Assembly (NCBI GenBank): GCA_016462185.1
Contig: JAEMTQ010000005.1
Location: forward strand, 1 to 36,254
Direction: 5' to 3'
DNA: 36,254 nt
From: Ilumatobacteraceae bacterium
Lineage (GTDB): Bacteria; Actinomycetota; Acidimicrobiia; Acidimicrobiales; Ilumatobacteraceae
The first letter of the stretch is position 1; every line of letters starts with the position of its first letter. Under the pieces are notes generated by a model, which saw only the letters and a program-made list of their open reading frames with translations, had not been told where the DNA came from and did not search any database. The position numbers and the translations under genes are program-made. Of this stretch, positions 16,413-26,059 are shown piece after piece.

Positions 16413-18539
16413 ATGACCCAACAGCACCCCGAACTTGCCGAAGAACAGCAGTTCATCGACCATGCCTATGAGTGTCTCGAGCAGACGCGTCAGGACGCCT
16501 GGCGAATTCGCGAAATGAACGAGGCATCAACGGGTGGAACCTTTCAAGCCCGGTATGAACGCAACGCATTTGACGAAGTTTTAGTTGGCCGTTTGACGCA
16601 ACTCGATTTGGGAGATTCGGCACTTGTTTTCGGACGCATTGATCGGCTCACAGAATCTCCCGAAACATTTGAAAGTTTTCATATTGGACGTGTTGCCGTC
16701 GCTGATTCGAATCGTGAGCCTGTTGTTGTTGACTGGCGTGCGCCAGTTGCCGAACCGTTTTATCGCGCGACTGGTCGTGAGTCGATGGGTTTAGCGCGTC
16801 GTCGTCACTTCGCGGTTCAAGGTCAACAACTTCTTGGTATTGAAGATGAACTATTTGGTGCTGGTCATCTCGGTGTGGGGCACGATGAAGGTCTTGATGG
16901 CGCACCAGTTTCGAGTGCACCAACTCTGCGCGGATACAGCACGTTGTTGAGCGTCTTGTCTCGCGGGCGAACGGGACAACTCGGCGACATTGTGGCGACG
17001 ATTCAAGCCGAGCAAGATGAAATCATTCGCTCAGCACAACAAGGTGTGTTGGTTGTTGAAGGTGGGCCGGGCACGGGCAAAACAGTTGTCGCGTTGCATC
17101 GTGCGGCTTATTTGCTCTACACATTTAGATTTCCGCTTGAAGATCAAGGCGTTCTGGTGATTGGTCCGAATCGCGTGTTCTTGCGTTACATCGAAAGAGT
17201 TTTGCCATCGCTTGGCGAGGCAGGTGTTGAACAGTTTGTATTGGCAGATTTGGTGCGTGGTCACAGTTATTCGATCAAAGACGCCGAGTCGGTTGCCCGC
17301 ATCAAAGGTGATCTGCGAATGGCAAAGATTGTTGTCAATGCCGTCGGCGATCGTCAGCGGGCGTTGCGCAAAGACGTTGAAATTGGTTTTGGTGCTGGAT
17401 ATTTGCGCTTGACGAGCAGCGAATCGGCAACGATTGTGCGTGAAGCTCGTCGACGTTTTCGTCGACATAACGCCGCGCACCACTGGGTTGAAACTGAAAT
17501 CGTCACGGCGATGATTGCATCGAGCCACAACCAAGAACTTGACCTTGAAGCAACACGAGACTCGTTGCGCGACTTGAAAGAGTTTCAAGCAGTGGTGAAC
17601 TACATGTGGCCAGTTTTGACCCCAGCAGAGTTGTTGCACGATCTGTATTCATCAAAAGCATTGATGCGTCTTGCGGCCCAGAGTGTCTGTTCGCTCTCAG
17701 AATACGAATCGCTGTATCGACCGCGTGCGACTTCTTTGGCTGACGTGAAGTTCAGCGAGGCCGATGTCGCCGTACTAGATGAAGCCCTTGCAGTGTTGGG
17801 GCCACGACCGCGCCGCAACGGACGCATCAATGAAGCAGATGAGATTCGCACCTATGGGCACATTGTGATTGACGAGGTTCAAGACTTGTCGCCGATGCAG
17901 TTGCGAATGATTTCGCGACGATCTTTGAACGGATCAATGACGATCGTCGGAGATATTGCTCAAGCAACATCTGCGCATGCTCCAGCATCTTGGCAAGAAG
18001 TTTTGGCACATTTGCCGAAGAAGAACCCGTCAAGAATTATTGGTCTTACCGTTGGCTATCGAATTCCAAAACAAATAATGGATTTAGCGACTCGAGTAAT
18101 GCAGGCCGCCGCGCCATCACAAGTTGCACCAGTTTCTGTGCGCGAAGGCGACCAGGCGCCAAAGTTTGTGAACTGTCAAAGCAGCGAATTGTCGGCCAAG
18201 TTGATCAGTGAGACAAAATCTCTTGTTGACGAGATCAGCGACGGCAATATCGCAATAGTTTGCCCAGACGAAATGACTGAAGAAGTTTGTCGCGTGCTTG
18301 ATTCGGCAAAAATTAGTTATGGTCGAGCCGGAAGTTCAGGTATTGAATCGGGGTTAACCGTGGTGCCAGTCAGCGTGGTCAAAGGTCTTGAACTTGATGG
18401 AGTGATCGTGGTCGAGCCAGCAAGAATCGTGGCCGCGCAAACTCATGGTTTGCGAGCTCTCTATGTCGCACTCACTCGTTCTACTCGTCGTTTGACCGTG
18501 TTGCATAGTCAGCCGTTGCCGAGCGCGATGATCAACTAA
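16413..18539 (+). CDS. helD: HelD-like UvrD/Rep-family ATPase (RNA polymerase recycling factor type)
   Basis: N-terminal coiled-coil region, GRIDRL...HIGRVAV...VVVDWRAPVAEPFYRA, Walker A VEGGPGTGKTVVALHRAAYLLY, IDEVQDLSPMQLRM, VGDIAQAT, ALYVALTRSTRRLTVLH. Confidence 0.88.
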   Translation: MTQQHPELAEEQQFIDHAYECLEQTRQDAWRIREMNEASTGGTFQARYERNAFDEVLVGRLTQLDLGDSALVFGRIDRLTESPETFESFHIGRVAVADSNREPVVVDWRAPVAEPFYRATGRESMGLARRRHFAVQGQQLLGIEDELFGAGHLGVGHDEGLDGAPVSSAPTLRGYSTLLSVLSRGRTGQLGDIVATIQAEQDEIIRSAQQGVLVVEGGPGTGKTVVALHRAAYLLYTFRFPLEDQGVLVIGPNRVFLRYIERVLPSLGEAGVEQFVLADLVRGHSYSIKDAESVARIKGDLRMAKIVVNAVGDRQRALRKDVEIGFGAGYLRLTSSESATIVREARRRFRRHNAAHHWVETEIVTAMIASSHNQELDLEATRDSLRDLKEFQAVVNYMWPVLTPAELLHDLYSSKALMRLAAQSVCSLSEYESLYRPRATSLADVKFSEADVAVLDEALAVLGPRPRRNGRINEADEIRTYGHIVIDEVQDLSPMQLRMISRRSLNGSMTIVGDIAQATSAHAPASWQEVLAHLPKKNPSRIIGLTVGYRIPKQIMDLATRVMQAAAPSQVAPVSVREGDQAPKFVNCQSSELSAKLISETKSLVDEISDGNIAIVCPDEMTEEVCRVLDSAKISYGRAGSSGIESGLTVVPVSVVKGLELDGVIVVEPARIVAAQTHGLRALYVALTRSTRRLTVLHSQPLPSAMIN

Positions 18540-18549
18540 AGATATTTAG

Positions 18550-18987
18550 TTAAAAGTTTTTTAGCGACTCAATAACTAAGGGCAAAAACCGCAGTGCTTT
18601 ATCTGCGTCAGCTGGTCGGTTGCGCTCAACAGAACTTTGGGCAAGTGCAACAACACGATCAAAATCTGCCGCCAGTTGATCGCTTACTTGCAGAATTTCT
18701 GGACGAACCGCAGAGCTGAGCAGCGTTATTTGCTCAAGTTCTAGGGTTGCTGCTTTACGATCAGCCTTTTGCATCGCGTCACTGAGTTTGTTGATTGACT
18801 GCAACATTTGGGCGAGAAGCTCATCACGGGTCAAAGTCAGATCAACTGTGATTTGAGTCGCCTCTTGTTGGGCAGATGCAATCGTCGTAGTGGCTGACTC
18901 GTTAATCGTGGTTGCGCAACTTGCTGCGAGGCACAACAACGCAATTGGCGTAATGCATTTGACGAGATGTTGACTTTTAGATGTCAT
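18550..18987 (-). CDS. Putative lipoprotein, function unknown
   Basis: Signal peptide with lipobox LAASC. Confidence 0.65.
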   Translation of the reverse strand: MTSKSQHLVKCITPIALLCLAASCATTINESATTTIASAQQEATQITVDLTLTRDELLAQMLQSINKLSDAMQKADRKAATLELEQITLLSSAVRPEILQVSDQLAADFDRVVALAQSSVERNRPADADKALRFLPLVIESLKNF

Positions 18988-18999
18988 GAGTTATTGAGG

Positions 19000-19680
19000 T
19001 TACTTTTGTGCTGTAACCAGCAGGCGACTGCTGATAAATGAATTAATCACAGTTGGCGCAGCCTTTGCCGAATCAGACATTAAAACACTGACACCACCAT
19101 CTTCGCTTTTATTTGTCACTGTCCCGCTTCGACCAGGAAAGAGTTTGTTTGCCTCAAGAGTGTCGAGTGCTCCGGCTGCTTCTTCTATCTCTTCTGAAAT
19201 TCTCACCACAACAAATGAGTCTCCAACTTTTATGGTGTTGAGCGGCGAAAGCAATGTCGTTGGATATGCGGAACCCGGAATTGGGTTGCCGTGCGGACAC
19301 GCAGTTGGATTGCCGAGCAATTTTGCAAGGGCGACTTCAACTTCTTCAGTTATCACATGCTCCCATTTGCAGGCTTCGTGATGCGCTGCTGACCATGAAA
19401 GTCCGAGTACATCGATCAGAAAACACTCTGCCAAGCGGTGCTTGCGCACGATGCCTTCGGCCAAAGTTTGACCTTGGGATGTCAGAGCAATTTTTGAACC
19501 GCTGAGGTTTACAAGCCCCTCAGACTCCATGCGCTTGATCATTTCTGAAACCGATGCGCGAGAAACGCTGAGTCGATCGGCAATTCGAGCCTGAATTAAA
19601 TCGACGTTGTCTTCTTGCAGTTCAAAGATGCATTCGCAATACTCCTCAAATGCCGGATGATGCTCGGTAGATGGGTGCAC
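19000..19680 (-). CDS. DtxR/MntR-family metal-dependent transcriptional regulator
   Basis: N-terminal wHTH RIADRLSVSRASVSEMIKRMESEGLVNL, metal-site region KHRLAECFLIDVLGLSWSAAHHEACKWEHVI, C-terminal FeoA-like domain. Confidence 0.93.
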   Translation of the reverse strand: MHPSTEHHPAFEEYCECIFELQEDNVDLIQARIADRLSVSRASVSEMIKRMESEGLVNLSGSKIALTSQGQTLAEGIVRKHRLAECFLIDVLGLSWSAAHHEACKWEHVITEEVEVALAKLLGNPTACPHGNPIPGSAYPTTLLSPLNTIKVGDSFVVVRISEEIEEAAGALDTLEANKLFPGRSGTVTNKSEDGGVSVLMSDSAKAAPTVINSFISSRLLVTAQK

Positions 19681-19762
19681 GTTTTGAGTCTATAGCTGAC
19701 AAAAAATTGCGAAATGAACTGCTGACAAAACAGTTGGTCAGCAAACACTTGAGGCTGAAAAT

Positions 19763-20044
19763 TTATAATCCGTTTTCACGCTCTTCGCGCACGGCAGCCT
19801 TTACTGAATACTGCACGAGAATGGCTGGGGCAAGAACGACACATCCACCGATGAGTGTGATTGTTGCTACACCGCTCGCAGCAGGAGTGAATTCAACAAC
19901 TACACCCCAAATTACGGCGAGCATTGAAAACGCAAACAGGATGTATCCCAAATTGCTGGCGCGTTTTGCCCAATTTGAAATAAGCGCTCGTTTAACGAGA
20001 ATCGGGTCGCTGTTGGGATCTTGGGGTTCTGTGCGAGAATTCAT
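19763..20044 (-). CDS. Small membrane protein, hypothetical
   Basis: 93 aa, two predicted TM segments. Confidence 0.55.
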   Translation of the reverse strand: MNSRTEPQDPNSDPILVKRALISNWAKRASNLGYILFAFSMLAVIWGVVVEFTPAASGVATITLIGGCVVLAPAILVQYSVKAAVREERENGL

Positions 20045-20076
20045 AACGTTGTGATTATGTTACGGGGTATGCGCCA

Positions 20077-20808
20077 ATGACGTTGAAACTTGAGTGGAGC
20101 GAGTCTGTGCTGGTCGCCACAATCAATCGGCCCGAGCGAAAAAATGCGGTTGATCAGCAAACACTCGAAGAGCTTGCAGAAGCCCTTGAGCAGGCATCTG
20201 AGCGTGAGACCCGTGTGATTGTTTTGACCGGTGCAGCCGAAACTTTTTGTTCGGGCGCCGATCTGTCGGGTGTGCGAGAAACACTTTTTACCGAAACGCT
20301 GCACAAATTTTTGATTCAACTTGCAACTTCGCCATCTGTAACGATCGCCGCAATTGATGGACACGCACTTGGTGCTGGAGCACAACTTGCAGTTTCGTGT
20401 GATCTTCGTGTGGCGACGGCTCGCAGCATTATCGGCGTTCCTGCTGCGCGACTCGGACTGGTTGTGAATCATTGGACCGTTGAAAGACTGACGCGTGAGT
20501 TCTCTTGGCCAGTGGCTCGGGCGATGCTGTTGGCGGCGCAGAATTATTCTGGAGCAGAGTTGGCAAGTTTGGGTGGCGTGCATCGAATTGGCAATCTTGA
20601 AGATGCGTGTGCATGGGCAAATGAAATTGCAATGCTCGCACCGCTATCTGTCGCCGGCCACAAGGTTGCGCTGAGCGCTTCGTCGCCAACGCCAAGTGTC
20701 GATGAACTTGTGCGTTGGTCACGTGATCGAGCATGGGCAAGTAAAGATGTTGAAGAAGGTCGGGCGGCGTTTTTAGAGAAGCGTGCACCAAAGTTTCGTG
20801 GAAATTAG
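20077..20808 (+). CDS. Enoyl-CoA hydratase/isomerase family protein
   Basis: Crotonase motifs TINRPERKNAVDQQTLEEL, LTGAAETFCSGADLSGVRE, AIDGHALGAGAQLAVSCDLRVATARSIIGVPAARLGLV. Confidence 0.93.
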   Translation: MTLKLEWSESVLVATINRPERKNAVDQQTLEELAEALEQASERETRVIVLTGAAETFCSGADLSGVRETLFTETLHKFLIQLATSPSVTIAAIDGHALGAGAQLAVSCDLRVATARSIIGVPAARLGLVVNHWTVERLTREFSWPVARAMLLAAQNYSGAELASLGGVHRIGNLEDACAWANEIAMLAPLSVAGHKVALSASSPTPSVDELVRWSRDRAWASKDVEEGRAAFLEKRAPKFRGN

Positions 20809-20816
20809 GTGAGGTT

Positions 20817-21494
20817 TTGAGCGCAGCAAACGGTGTTGCACCAGGTGTCGCACACAGCAATGTGATTGAGTTCGCCGATGTTGTAATTGTCTACGAGAAC
20901 TTTCCTGCAGTAGCTGGAGCAACTTTTTCTGTGGCGCCCGGCGAAATCGTTTTGCTCCAAGGCCCCAATGGTGCGGGTAAGACAACTCTGTTGCGCGCCT
21001 GCGCCGGACTTTTGCCGATCAATCGCGGTGATGCGCGCGTTTTGAATTGTGACTTGCGCTTAGATCGTTACGCGGTGAGGACAAAAGTTGGTTTGCTCGG
21101 TCACGCCAACGGGTTGTTTCAAGACTTGACAGTTGCAGAAAACATGTCGTTCTGGTCGCGACTAGTCGGAGCATCCGCTCAAGATGTTGCGCAGGCGATG
21201 AGTGTGATGGGATTAGCCGATCGGTTGAGCGAGACTCGCGTGGCAAATCTTTCGGCAGGGCAGCGACGCAGATGTGCTCTCGCCACTTTGATTGTGCGCC
21301 GAGCGCAACTGTGGTTGCTCGACGAGCCACATGCGGGGCTCGACACGCAAGGTCGTGACGAATTAGATCGAACTTTGCGTTCAGCACGCGAGGCAGGGGC
21401 GACCGTTGTATTCGCATCGCACGAAATTGATCGGGCTCAAAAATTAGCAACGCGATGTCTGACGGTTTCGGGTGGCGTGGTGAGTGAATCATGA
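20817..21494 (+). CDS. ccmA: Cytochrome c biogenesis heme exporter ATP-binding protein
   Basis: Walker A GPNGAGKTTLLRACAGLLP, signature NLSAGQRRRCALATLI, LLDEPHAGLD; first gene of a ccm cluster; TTG start. Confidence 0.9.
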   Translation: MSAANGVAPGVAHSNVIEFADVVIVYENFPAVAGATFSVAPGEIVLLQGPNGAGKTTLLRACAGLLPINRGDARVLNCDLRLDRYAVRTKVGLLGHANGLFQDLTVAENMSFWSRLVGASAQDVAQAMSVMGLADRLSETRVANLSAGQRRRCALATLIVRRAQLWLLDEPHAGLDTQGRDELDRTLRSAREAGATVVFASHEIDRAQKLATRCLTVSGGVVSES

Positions 21495-22183
21495 AGAGCG
21501 TGACTAAAAGCAAGGTGATTAGTGCGGTGTTGCTGAAAGACCTGAGAATTGAACTGCGCAGTCGTGTTCTGACGAATCAAGTTCTGCCTTTTGCTGGACT
21601 CGTGTTGGTGATGTTTGCATTTGCTCTTGACAACGACGACGTTTTGCAGCGCGTAGCCGGCGGATTGGTTTGGTTGGCGACGTTGTTTTCGCTGTTCATA
21701 ATCGTGCAACGCTCGTTTGCGGTCGACACGACAGATGGCGCGCTTGACTCTCTGCGTGTTGCAGGCGTAGATCTCTCGGCAGTGTTCTTTGGAAAAGCAA
21801 TTGCTCTTGCCGTCAAACTTGTTGCACTTGATGTTGTTCTCGTATGTGGCGCACTCCTTCTATATAGAGTCGACCTGAACTTGAATGGTCTGGTGTTGTT
21901 GGTCACTTGCGTGATTTGCGCTACAACTGGTTTGGGCTTCGTTGGTACTCTTTATGGCGGTCTCACTGCTGGTGCAAAAGGGCGCGAAACTCTGCTTCCT
22001 TTGTTGTTGCTTCCAGTTGTGGCGCCGGTTCTGATTGCTGCAACTAGAGCCACCGAGGCGGCTTTTGGCAGTGGCGGAGCACAGACATCTGAAGGCTGGG
22101 CATGGATTGGTTTGCTTACCGTTTTTGCTGCAGTATTCGGCGTCGGTGGTTCTTTGGCTTTCGGGCCGTTGATCGACGAATAG
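21491..22183 (+). CDS. ccmB: Heme exporter permease
   Basis: SAVLLKDLRIELRSRVLTNQVLPFAGLVLVMFAFAL, multi-TM, follows ccmA. Confidence 0.9.
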   Translation: MKSVTKSKVISAVLLKDLRIELRSRVLTNQVLPFAGLVLVMFAFALDNDDVLQRVAGGLVWLATLFSLFIIVQRSFAVDTTDGALDSLRVAGVDLSAVFFGKAIALAVKLVALDVVLVCGALLLYRVDLNLNGLVLLVTCVICATTGLGFVGTLYGGLTAGAKGRETLLPLLLLPVVAPVLIAATRATEAAFGSGGAQTSEGWAWIGLLTVFAAVFGVGGSLAFGPLIDE

Positions 22184-22216
22184 ATTTTTAGAAACAGTTT
22201 TAGGAGAGATGGTTTA

Positions 22217-22966
22217 ATGTCGTTAGTTTTGCAAAAAACATCCCCAACTGGAACGCGGGCGACTCGAGTTATTGGCGTGGTGACAATTTTGGTGATGGCC
22301 TGGGTTGTCGTAAGCGGATTGATTTTCACACCGCAAGATGTTGTGCAAGGCGAGTCAGTGCGAATCATGTATGTGCACGTGCCGTCGGCATGGATTGCAT
22401 ATCTTGCTTTCATCGTCACTGCTGTTGCATCTGCAGGCTGGCTCTTTGGCAAGAAACACTCAATGGGCTTTGATCGTTTCGCTGGAGCATCGGCTGAAGT
22501 CGGCGTTATGTTCATGGCGATCACCCTGATCACCGGAAGCCTGTGGGGGCGACTGACGTGGGGCGAGTTCTGGCAGTGGGACCCGCGTTTGACGACAACA
22601 GCATTTTTGTTCGTGACATATCTTGGTTACCTCGCGGTTCGTCGCTTAGAGGGTTCAAAAGAGCAACGCGCTCGCAGATCTGCGGTCGTCGCGATGTTGG
22701 CCGTGCTTGAAATTCCGCTAGTGCATTTCAGTGTTGTGCTTTGGCGAAGTTTGCATCAAGGCGCAACAGTTTTGAATCCGAGCGGTGACGTCAAAATGGA
22801 TGGACTGATGTTGTTTACTTTGTTCAGTGGAGTCGTCGGGTTCACACTTGTATTTGTCTGGCTTGTTTTACATCGCCAGCGAACGATGTTGCTCGTTGAC
22901 ATTGCCAACTCTCAGGGTCTTGATGCGGCGATTGCTACTCGTCGAGCAGAAGGGGTCGCCAGTTAA
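22217..22966 (+). CDS. ccmC: Cytochrome c biogenesis protein
   Basis: MYVHVPSAWIAYLAF, WGRLTWGEFWQWDPRLTTTAFLFVTYLGYLAVRR (WWD-like tryptophan-rich motif). Confidence 0.95.
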   Translation: MSLVLQKTSPTGTRATRVIGVVTILVMAWVVVSGLIFTPQDVVQGESVRIMYVHVPSAWIAYLAFIVTAVASAGWLFGKKHSMGFDRFAGASAEVGVMFMAITLITGSLWGRLTWGEFWQWDPRLTTTAFLFVTYLGYLAVRRLEGSKEQRARRSAVVAMLAVLEIPLVHFSVVLWRSLHQGATVLNPSGDVKMDGLMLFTLFSGVVGFTLVFVWLVLHRQRTMLLVDIANSQGLDAAIATRRAEGVAS

Positions 22967-23101
22967 ATGAAAGACGCTGGTTTTATTTTTGGTTCTTACC
23001 TCGTGACGCTCGGAGCGATCATAATTTTTGCGGTTGCGACGTTGCGTCGGGCAAAAAGTTCATCTCAATCAGTTTCTGATCAAGACAAGACTTGGCTGTA
23101 G
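22967..23101 (+). CDS. ccmD: CcmD-like small membrane protein, not in the supplied ORF track
   Basis: ATG directly after the ccmC stop; MKDAGFIFGSYLVTLGAIIIFAVATLRRAKSSSQSVSDQDKTWL*, single TM, 44 aa, between ccmC and ccmE. Confidence 0.85.
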   Translation: MKDAGFIFGSYLVTLGAIIIFAVATLRRAKSSSQSVSDQDKTWL

Positions 23102-23568
23102 TGGATCTAACACCTAGACCAACTGAACCATCTAAAAAACGTCGTCGATGGATGCCGATAGTTTTGCTATCGCTCGTTGGTGTGGGTGGTGTCGTAATTG
23201 TGACGCAGTTTTTGACTTCAGCGATCGACTACTACTGCAATGTTGATGAGATCGGCGTGCGGTCGGGCTGTGAGACCACGAGCAGACTGCGTGTGCAAGG
23301 CACGGTCGAGCAAAACTCATTGAAGAAAACTGACAATAAAACAAGCTTTGTCCTGACTTTCAATAACAAGTCAATAACTGTTGCTTATGCCGGCGACCCA
23401 GGCGGTGTGTTTCAAGAGTGCATCTCGGTTGTTGCTCACGGGCGCATGGTTAATGAAGTTTTCGAGTCAAATCGAATTGAAGTCAAGCACTCAAATGAAT
23501 ATGTAGAGCAAAACTCTGAAAGATTAGAAACATCTGGGAGCGCGGCATGCTCGCAAGCGCAGGAATAA
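23101..23568 (+). CDS. ccmE: Cytochrome c heme chaperone
   Basis: N-terminal TM anchor, OB-fold-like region, heme-binding HxxxY as KHSNEY; GTG at 23101 overlaps the ccmD stop (listed TTG start at 23092 is possible). Confidence 0.9.
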   Translation: MDLTPRPTEPSKKRRRWMPIVLLSLVGVGGVVIVTQFLTSAIDYYCNVDEIGVRSGCETTSRLRVQGTVEQNSLKKTDNKTSFVLTFNNKSITVAYAGDPGGVFQECISVVAHGRMVNEVFESNRIEVKHSNEYVEQNSERLETSGSAACSQAQE

Positions 23569-25511
23569 GCGGCACGATTGGTCGTGCGTTTCTTCTAGTC
23601 GGTTTCATCGGTGCGATTTTTGGTGCGTTCGCTGCTGTCGCGGGTGCGCGCAGAAATGATCAACAAATCATTCGTTTGATTCCGCGATTCGCGACGCTGA
23701 TATTTGCGGCCGCAGTCGGTGCATTCGCGGCGATGGAATACGCGATGATCACTCGCGACTTCTCGTTGGCGTATGTGCAAAAAGTGGGATCGTGGTCGAC
23801 GCCAGCGCTTTATAACTTCGCCGCAGTGTGGAGCGCACTTGAAGGTTCAATTTTGATGTGGGTATTGATTCTTGCTGGTTACACCATGGCTGTTGCAATT
23901 TGGGTACGCAAACGAATGCAAGACGTGATCGCAACTTGGGCGCTGGGCGTGATGTTTATAGTTTGCGCATTCTTTTTTCTGGTTTCATACTTTCCTGCAG
24001 ATCCATTTGCGCTTGGCCCCCCAGGAGTTTTAGACGGACCAGGACCCAACCCACTGTTGCAAAATCACATTTTGGTGATGTTTCATCCACCAATTTTGTA
24101 TCTCGGTTACGTCGGGGTGACAGTGCCGTTTGCATTTGCAATTGCGGCACTGATCACGGGTCGCGTCGGTGAAGGTTGGCTTGTCGCGACACGACGATGG
24201 TCGCTTTTTGCTTGGGGTTTTTTAACATTTGGAATCGCACTTGGCAGTTGGTGGAGTTACGAAGTCTTGGGATGGAGCGGTGTGTGGGCATGGGATCCGG
24301 TTGAAAATGCCTCGCTTCTGCCTTGGATAACAGGAACTGCATACATACATTCGGTGTTGGTGCAAGAGCGCCGTGGCATGTTGCGCGTTTGGAACATCTC
24401 TTTGTTGGTCGCCACATTTAGTCTGACGATTCTGGGAACTTTCTTAACACGCTCTGGAGTTCTGAACAGCGTTCACGCGTTTAGCGAGAGCGGTATCGGA
24501 GCGTGGTTCTTGGCGATGTTTGCCGTCGTGTTGGTTGTCTCAGTTGGCTTGATCGGTTGGCGTGGCGACAAACTTCGTAGCCCCGGCGTTATTGATTCAC
24601 CATTGTCGCGCGAGGCCGCATTTTTGGCGAACAATGTTTTGTTCGCAATTTTTGCCTTCGTCGTATTACTGGGCACGGTGTTTCCGTTAATTATTGAAGC
24701 CTTGCAAGATCGACAGATTGCAGTTGGTGCACCGTTCTTCAACAAACTTTCGATGCCAATCGGCTTGGCGTTGCTCACTTTGATGGCGATTGCACCGGTG
24801 CTGCCGTGGCGTAAAGCCTCAACCGAGACTTTGCGCGACCGACTTTTTTGGCCGGCTTGGTGTGGTGTGGCGGCACTTGTTGCAAGTTTGTTGTTGGGTA
24901 GCTATGGCGTTGCCCCGCTGTTGACCTTTACTCTTGGCGGAGTTGCCTCGGGCGCGGCACTGCGTCAAGTGGTATTGGCAACTCGTCGTCAGGGACTTCG
25001 CGGTCTTGTTGGCCGTGCCAATGGCGGAATGATTGTTCATCTGGGTGTAATTCTGATCGCTGTTTCTCTGGGTGCTTCAAATAGTTTCAGCAAGAGTCAA
25101 GAACTTTCACTCGTGGCAAACGTTGAGGCACAATTTTCGGGCCACACATTTGAGCTGCGTGACGTCGTTGAAGTTCGAGATGACCGCAGCATCAGTGTGA
25201 AGGCGCTTGTTTTGGTGGATGGAAAGAAGATTTATGCGCCGGCAATTACGAAATACACACGCATCGGCATGAATGTCGGAACTCCGTCGGTAAGAACTTC
25301 TTTAACAACCGACATTTATTTGACGCTCGAGCCACCTGTACGACAAGACTCGAATGAAGCACGCATCAAAGTGTTTATTAAACCGATGATCATGTGGTTA
25401 TGGATTGGCACCGCACTAATGGCGATTGGCACCGTACTTGCGGCTTTTCCAGGTCGACGACGAAAACCAACCGAGCCAACAAGTGCACCAGTCGAGGTGG
25501 CTAAATCTTGA
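23547..25511 (+). CDS. ccmF: Heme lyase / cytochrome c-type biogenesis protein
   Basis: GSWWSYEVLGWSGVWAWDPVENASLLPWITGTAYIHSV, FLTRSGVLNSVHAFSESGIG; about 15 TM segments. Confidence 0.97.
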   Translation: MLASAGISGTIGRAFLLVGFIGAIFGAFAAVAGARRNDQQIIRLIPRFATLIFAAAVGAFAAMEYAMITRDFSLAYVQKVGSWSTPALYNFAAVWSALEGSILMWVLILAGYTMAVAIWVRKRMQDVIATWALGVMFIVCAFFFLVSYFPADPFALGPPGVLDGPGPNPLLQNHILVMFHPPILYLGYVGVTVPFAFAIAALITGRVGEGWLVATRRWSLFAWGFLTFGIALGSWWSYEVLGWSGVWAWDPVENASLLPWITGTAYIHSVLVQERRGMLRVWNISLLVATFSLTILGTFLTRSGVLNSVHAFSESGIGAWFLAMFAVVLVVSVGLIGWRGDKLRSPGVIDSPLSREAAFLANNVLFAIFAFVVLLGTVFPLIIEALQDRQIAVGAPFFNKLSMPIGLALLTLMAIAPVLPWRKASTETLRDRLFWPAWCGVAALVASLLLGSYGVAPLLTFTLGGVASGAALRQVVLATRRQGLRGLVGRANGGMIVHLGVILIAVSLGASNSFSKSQELSLVANVEAQFSGHTFELRDVVEVRDDRSISVKALVLVDGKKIYAPAITKYTRIGMNVGTPSVRTSLTTDIYLTLEPPVRQDSNEARIKVFIKPMIMWLWIGTALMAIGTVLAAFPGRRRKPTEPTSAPVEVAKS

Positions 25512-26059
25512 AATCTCAGAACTTGGTGAAGATTGTCTCTGCATGTGTCGGCGTTGTCGTTGCACTTTTGTTTTTGGTTTTAGTCGTCTCTGAACCAGAT
25601 CAAGACATTGTTGCCAAGTCGCCCTTGCTTGGTCAGCCAGCACCATCGGTTGCAAGCACAACAATCGACGGCGAGCCATTCGCTCTCGAGCGACGCAAAG
25701 GTTCGTGGGTTGTATTGAATTTTTTCAATTCAACTTGTGTGCCATGCATCAATGAACATGATCTGCTCGTCGAGTTTGCCGCAAGCGAGTTAGCCAATGC
25801 GAATGCTGCCGAGCTTTACACGATCATCAACGATGACAGTTCAGATGCTGTGCGAGAATTTTTCACCAAAAACGGCGGAACGTGGCCAAAGATCACCGAT
25901 GACAACGGCACAATTGCCGTCGCTTTTGGTGTGGCGCGAGTACCAGAAACTTGGATCATTGATCCAAATGGAATCGTTCGTTTGCGAATCACTGGCGAAT
26001 TGAGCGCGGGGCTTTTGACTGAACAAGTCAATCGATTGCGCGAAGAGTTCGTTTCATGA
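25508..26059 (+). CDS. ccmG: Thioredoxin-like CcmG/DsbE/ResA-type protein
   Basis: N-terminal TM; WVVLNFFNSTCVPCINEHDLL (CxxC). Confidence 0.92.
   Translation: MKSQNLVKIVSACVGVVVALLFLVLVVSEPDQDIVAKSPLLGQPAPSVASTTIDGEPFALERRKGSWVVLNFFNSTCVPCINEHDLLVEFAASELANANAAELYTIINDDSSDAVREFFTKNGGTWPKITDDNGTIAVAFGVARVPETWIIDPNGIVRLRITGELSAGLLTEQVNRLREEFVS

Noticed and set aside
17031-17639. 202-aa antisense ORF within helD
   Set aside because: Opposite strand of a strongly supported CDS; composition rich in Cys/Gln/His/Arg, typical of a reverse-frame translation, no domain recognised
20041-20583. 180-aa antisense ORF opposite the enoyl-CoA hydratase
   Set aside because: Overlaps a canonical crotonase gene; no recognisable domain
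21952-22533. 193-aa antisense ORF across ccmB/ccmC
   Set aside because: Spans two convincing genes on the other strand; composition is typical of a shadow ORF
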